This document shows positions 49,518 through 51,242 of a stretch of 51,242 nt of DNA, piece after piece (position 1 is the first letter of the stretch; the number at the start of each line of letters is the position of its first letter). The stretch is from UBA10161 sp964581105 (lineage in GTDB: Archaea > Micrarchaeota > Micrarchaeia > Anstonellales > Anstonellaceae), in the NCBI GenBank assembly GCA_964581105.1, contig CAZOMB010000006.1, positions 1 through 51,242 on the forward strand. The letters are read 5' to 3'. The notes under the pieces are model-generated. The model was not told the DNA's origin and searched no databases. It was given only the letters and a program-made list of their open reading frames with translations. The translations under genes and the position numbers were made by a program.

Positions 49518-50522
49518 CTTCACAAGCTTGGTGCCAGTGCTCCTGTTCTGGCTCATGACACAGGCAAGCAAAGGGAAGGTGATTGTTGCATCCCCTTCAA
49601 CAAAAGCAGAGTTTGACTCTTTTTTCAGCTTGTTCCAGCTCACTGCCTCTTTTGGCCTTGCCCCTGACAATGAGCCGTCATACTCAGTGCCTGTTGAAAG
49701 GTAAACAGCAAAATCAAGCCCGTTTCTTAGGATTGCTGCTCCAATCAAATGGTGCTTTGCAATCCCCCCTCCAAGTATTATCCCGCCAGTCCTGTCAGCT
49801 CCAAGCATTATCTCGTAAAAGTCGCCGATTTCCCTTGCAGCGTCAATTGCAAAAGGCTGCTTGTAATGCTGCTTGTTGAAAAAGTAAAAGTGGTCTCCCA
49901 TTGCCCCGTCAAGAGGGCCTGGCAAAAACACTGGTATGTTGTTTTTTGAGCACCAGTAAACAAAAGATTTTTTGTCATTTATTGTTCTGCCAAGCTCTTT
50001 TACATACTGGCTCATGCACATTATTCCCTTGTGCTTGTGGTACATTTTTTCCATGAATGAGAGGTGGAACTTTTCAAATGCTGCATATGTTTCATCCTTT
50101 ACCAGCACATTTCCAATCCTGTTCATCCCATTCTTTTTCAGCTCAACATCATCTGCTGAAAAGCTTCCCAATGAAAAGCTTGATGAGCATTTCATAATGT
50201 CCTCCTCAATTGACCCAGTTGAGGTAACTATGCAGTCAACCAGCTTTTTTTCGCAAAGCTGGGCAATTATTTCCCTTAAGCCTGATGAAACCATGTTCGA
50301 GGTAAAGGAAAGGAAAATGGCTGCCCCAGACTTTTGCATCCTTTGAACAACCCTTGCGGCGTGGCCCAAATGGCTTGCCTGAAAGCCAATAGAAGAATAA
50401 GCCTCTACCAGCTGGCTTGCAGTCATTTTCGGGCTTATCCTAAAGCCCTTTATTCTGCCAAGCTCTGCCTCCCTTACAGAAGTAGAGTGGATTTTCCTTT
50501 TGAATGAAGGGTTTTTTGCCAT
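49509..50522 (-). CDS. dys: Deoxyhypusine synthase
   Basis: A 337-residue NAD-dependent enzyme that adds aminobutyl from spermidine to a lysine of aIF5A. Motifs: FLSFTSNMVSSGLREIIAQL, DCIVTSTGSIEEDIMK, NIPVFLPGPLDGAMGDHFYF, GGIILGGGIAKHHLIGA and the active-site Lys in PKEAVSWNKLKKES. ATG 50522 is preferred; TTTTTATCC lies about 27 bases upstream, so it is leaderless. The gene stands alone, 22 bases upstream of the PriL start. Confidence 0.94.
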   Translation of the reverse strand: MAKNPSFKRKIHSTSVREAELGRIKGFRISPKMTASQLVEAYSSIGFQASHLGHAARVVQRMQKSGAAIFLSFTSNMVSSGLREIIAQLCEKKLVDCIVTSTGSIEEDIMKCSSSFSLGSFSADDVELKKNGMNRIGNVLVKDETYAAFEKFHLSFMEKMYHKHKGIMCMSQYVKELGRTINDKKSFVYWCSKNNIPVFLPGPLDGAMGDHFYFFNKQHYKQPFAIDAAREIGDFYEIMLGADRTGGIILGGGIAKHHLIGAAILRNGLDFAVYLSTGTEYDGSLSGARPKEAVSWNKLKKESNSAFVEGDATITFPLLACVMSQNRSTGTKLVKSI

Positions 50523-50562
50523 AGAACCAGTATTATTGCAAAAAAGGATAAAAAGCAAAAGC

Positions 50563-50823
50563 CTAGCGCTTCATTGCCCTAAGCAAAGCAACCCTAATTG
50601 TCTTTGGGTTTATCCTAAGAGAGCGAAGCTTTCTTACCACCTTGTTTTCCTTCAACATTTTCAGCCAAGGGCCAAAATGGGCTCCTTTTGCATGGAACAA
50701 GACTGAGTCAAGGGGTGCTGTTTTTATCAAATTAGCAAGGTCTCTGAGGCTCTTTGCCTTTCCAACAATCCTTCCGTCTGGCATCTTGAATACAAATTCC
50801 TTTCCTGGAGTGCATATCTTCAT
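50563..50823 (-). CDS. DUF5752-like small protein
   Basis: An 86-residue protein, beginning MKICTPGKEFVFKMPDGRIV and containing LRDLANLIKTAPLDSVLFHA then KGAHFGPWLKMLKENKVV. The pattern of a short beta hairpin, an LxxL helix and an FHxxxxHFxxWL segment is that of the archaeal DUF5752 family, which often occurs with phosphatases or phosphotransfer enzymes; none is adjacent here. ATG 50823 has GAGGTGAGG 5-13 bases upstream and is preferred over 50886. Confidence 0.72.
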   Translation of the reverse strand: MKICTPGKEFVFKMPDGRIVGKAKSLRDLANLIKTAPLDSVLFHAKGAHFGPWLKMLKENKVVRKLRSLRINPKTIRVALLRAMKR

Positions 50824-50989
50824 GCTCCTCACCTCTGAAACATGCTTCTCTTTTGTGCTTTTTAATTGTTTGCAATGATGCCCCACAACAGTTTATTCTC
50901 CAGCACAGGCTCCCACAATGCCTTTCAAACACACGCCTGCAAATCCTTTATATACTTTGCCTGAGCCGTTTTTCAGAGGTGTGGGTTAA

Positions 50990-51242
50990 GTGAGAATTTA
51001 CCTATTATTTGCAATATTACTGCTTCTTTTTCCCTCTGCAACAGGCCCACCCATATGCAATGAAAACTCCACAAACTGCACACCTTTTGATGCCAACCTT
51101 TCCCTGAACACAACGCAGAACTTTTCCCTGAACACAACAAATCTCACAAACCTGACAAACCAAACATCAAACACATCCACAAACCAATCCCAGAACCTCT
51201 CAAACCAAACAGCTAACACAACTAACTCAACAAACCTCTCAA
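50990..51242 (+). CDS. Secreted, sequon-dense glycoprotein (5' part only)
   Basis: The frame begins at GTG 50990, with GAGGTGTGG 7-15 bases before it and TTTATATAC (50947-50955) about 39 bases upstream, and runs off the right edge (84 codons seen). It has a signal peptide (MRIYLLFAILLLLFPSATG). The rest is almost only Asn, Thr, Ser and Leu, with about 16 N-X-S/T sequons in 66 residues (for example NLTNLTNQTSNTSTNQS). This is likely a heavily N-glycosylated cell-surface or secreted protein. No folded domain is visible yet. Confidence 0.75.
   Translation, partial: MRIYLLFAILLLLFPSATGPPICNENSTNCTPFDANLSLNTTQNFSLNTTNLTNLTNQTSNTSTNQSQNLSNQTANTTNSTNLS

Overview
The window comes from an archaeal chromosome. 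Diagnostic genes include aIF5B, aIF2-alpha, Alba, Nop10, eS27, eL42, GINS, both archaeal primase subunits, deoxyhypusine synthase, CDP-archaeol synthase, Sec61-beta and a 16S rRNA with archaeal signatures and introns. Many genes have a TATA element 25-35 bases before the start codon and no leader; genes inside operons tend to carry GAGGTG/GGAGG ribosome sites that match the CACCTCC end of the 16S. Compact genes, many lineage-specific small proteins and split RNA genes suggest a DPANN-type archaeon (Diapherotrites or Micrarchaeota would fit), but the sequence alone does not settle the phylum. Layout: 1-3.5 kb holds the 3' part of a very large beta-rich protein of unknown function and a tRNA-Ala(UGC) split by two introns. 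3.5-10.3 kb has a zinc-ribbon protein, the acetoacetyl-CoA thiolase / HMG-CoA synthase / DUF35 operon led by an HTH regulator, two dCTP-deaminase-fold enzymes and aIF5B. 10.4-15.1 kb has membrane and lipid-phosphate enzymes, a HEAT-repeat protein, a decayed stand-alone LAGLIDADG protein and unknowns. 15.24-18.28 kb is a stand-alone 16S rRNA gene on the minus strand, about 3 kb long because of two LAGLIDADG introns (about 0.68 and 0.66 kb) and several short hairpin insertions, one of 30 nt inside the 530 loop. No 23S, 5S or tRNA gene follows it here. 18.6-21.8 kb is a block of five unrecognised plus-strand genes. 21.8-27.7 kb is a minus-strand run: two Cys-rich paralogues, a sugar-nucleotide enzyme, DUF460 protein, Alba, KH protein and AspRS. 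27.8-39.9 kb mixes an Lrp-type regulator, membrane proteins, phosphohexomutase, Sec61-beta, HD phosphohydrolase, AMMECR1, YbjQ, a surface protein, SppA and CarS. 39.9-44.6 kb carries the signature enzymes of the archaeal mevalonate pathway (phosphomevalonate dehydratase small and large subunits, UbiD-type decarboxylase, UbiX flavin prenyltransferase) and isopentenyl phosphate kinase. 44.6-50.8 kb is a conserved information-processing region (PAC2, Nop10, aIF2-alpha, eS27, eL42, GINS, PriS, PriL, deoxyhypusine synthase). The right edge starts a secreted protein packed with N-glycosylation sequons. Together the isoprenoid genes cover acetyl-CoA to HMG-CoA and mevalonate 5-phosphate to isopentenyl diphosphate; HMG-CoA reductase and mevalonate kinase are not in the window. 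CarS, a PAP2 phosphatase and a COG0170-type kinase extend this to lipid assembly or recycling. The most unusual content is the RNA: a tRNA with a T-loop intron and a 16S gene with inserts in sites that are almost never interrupted.
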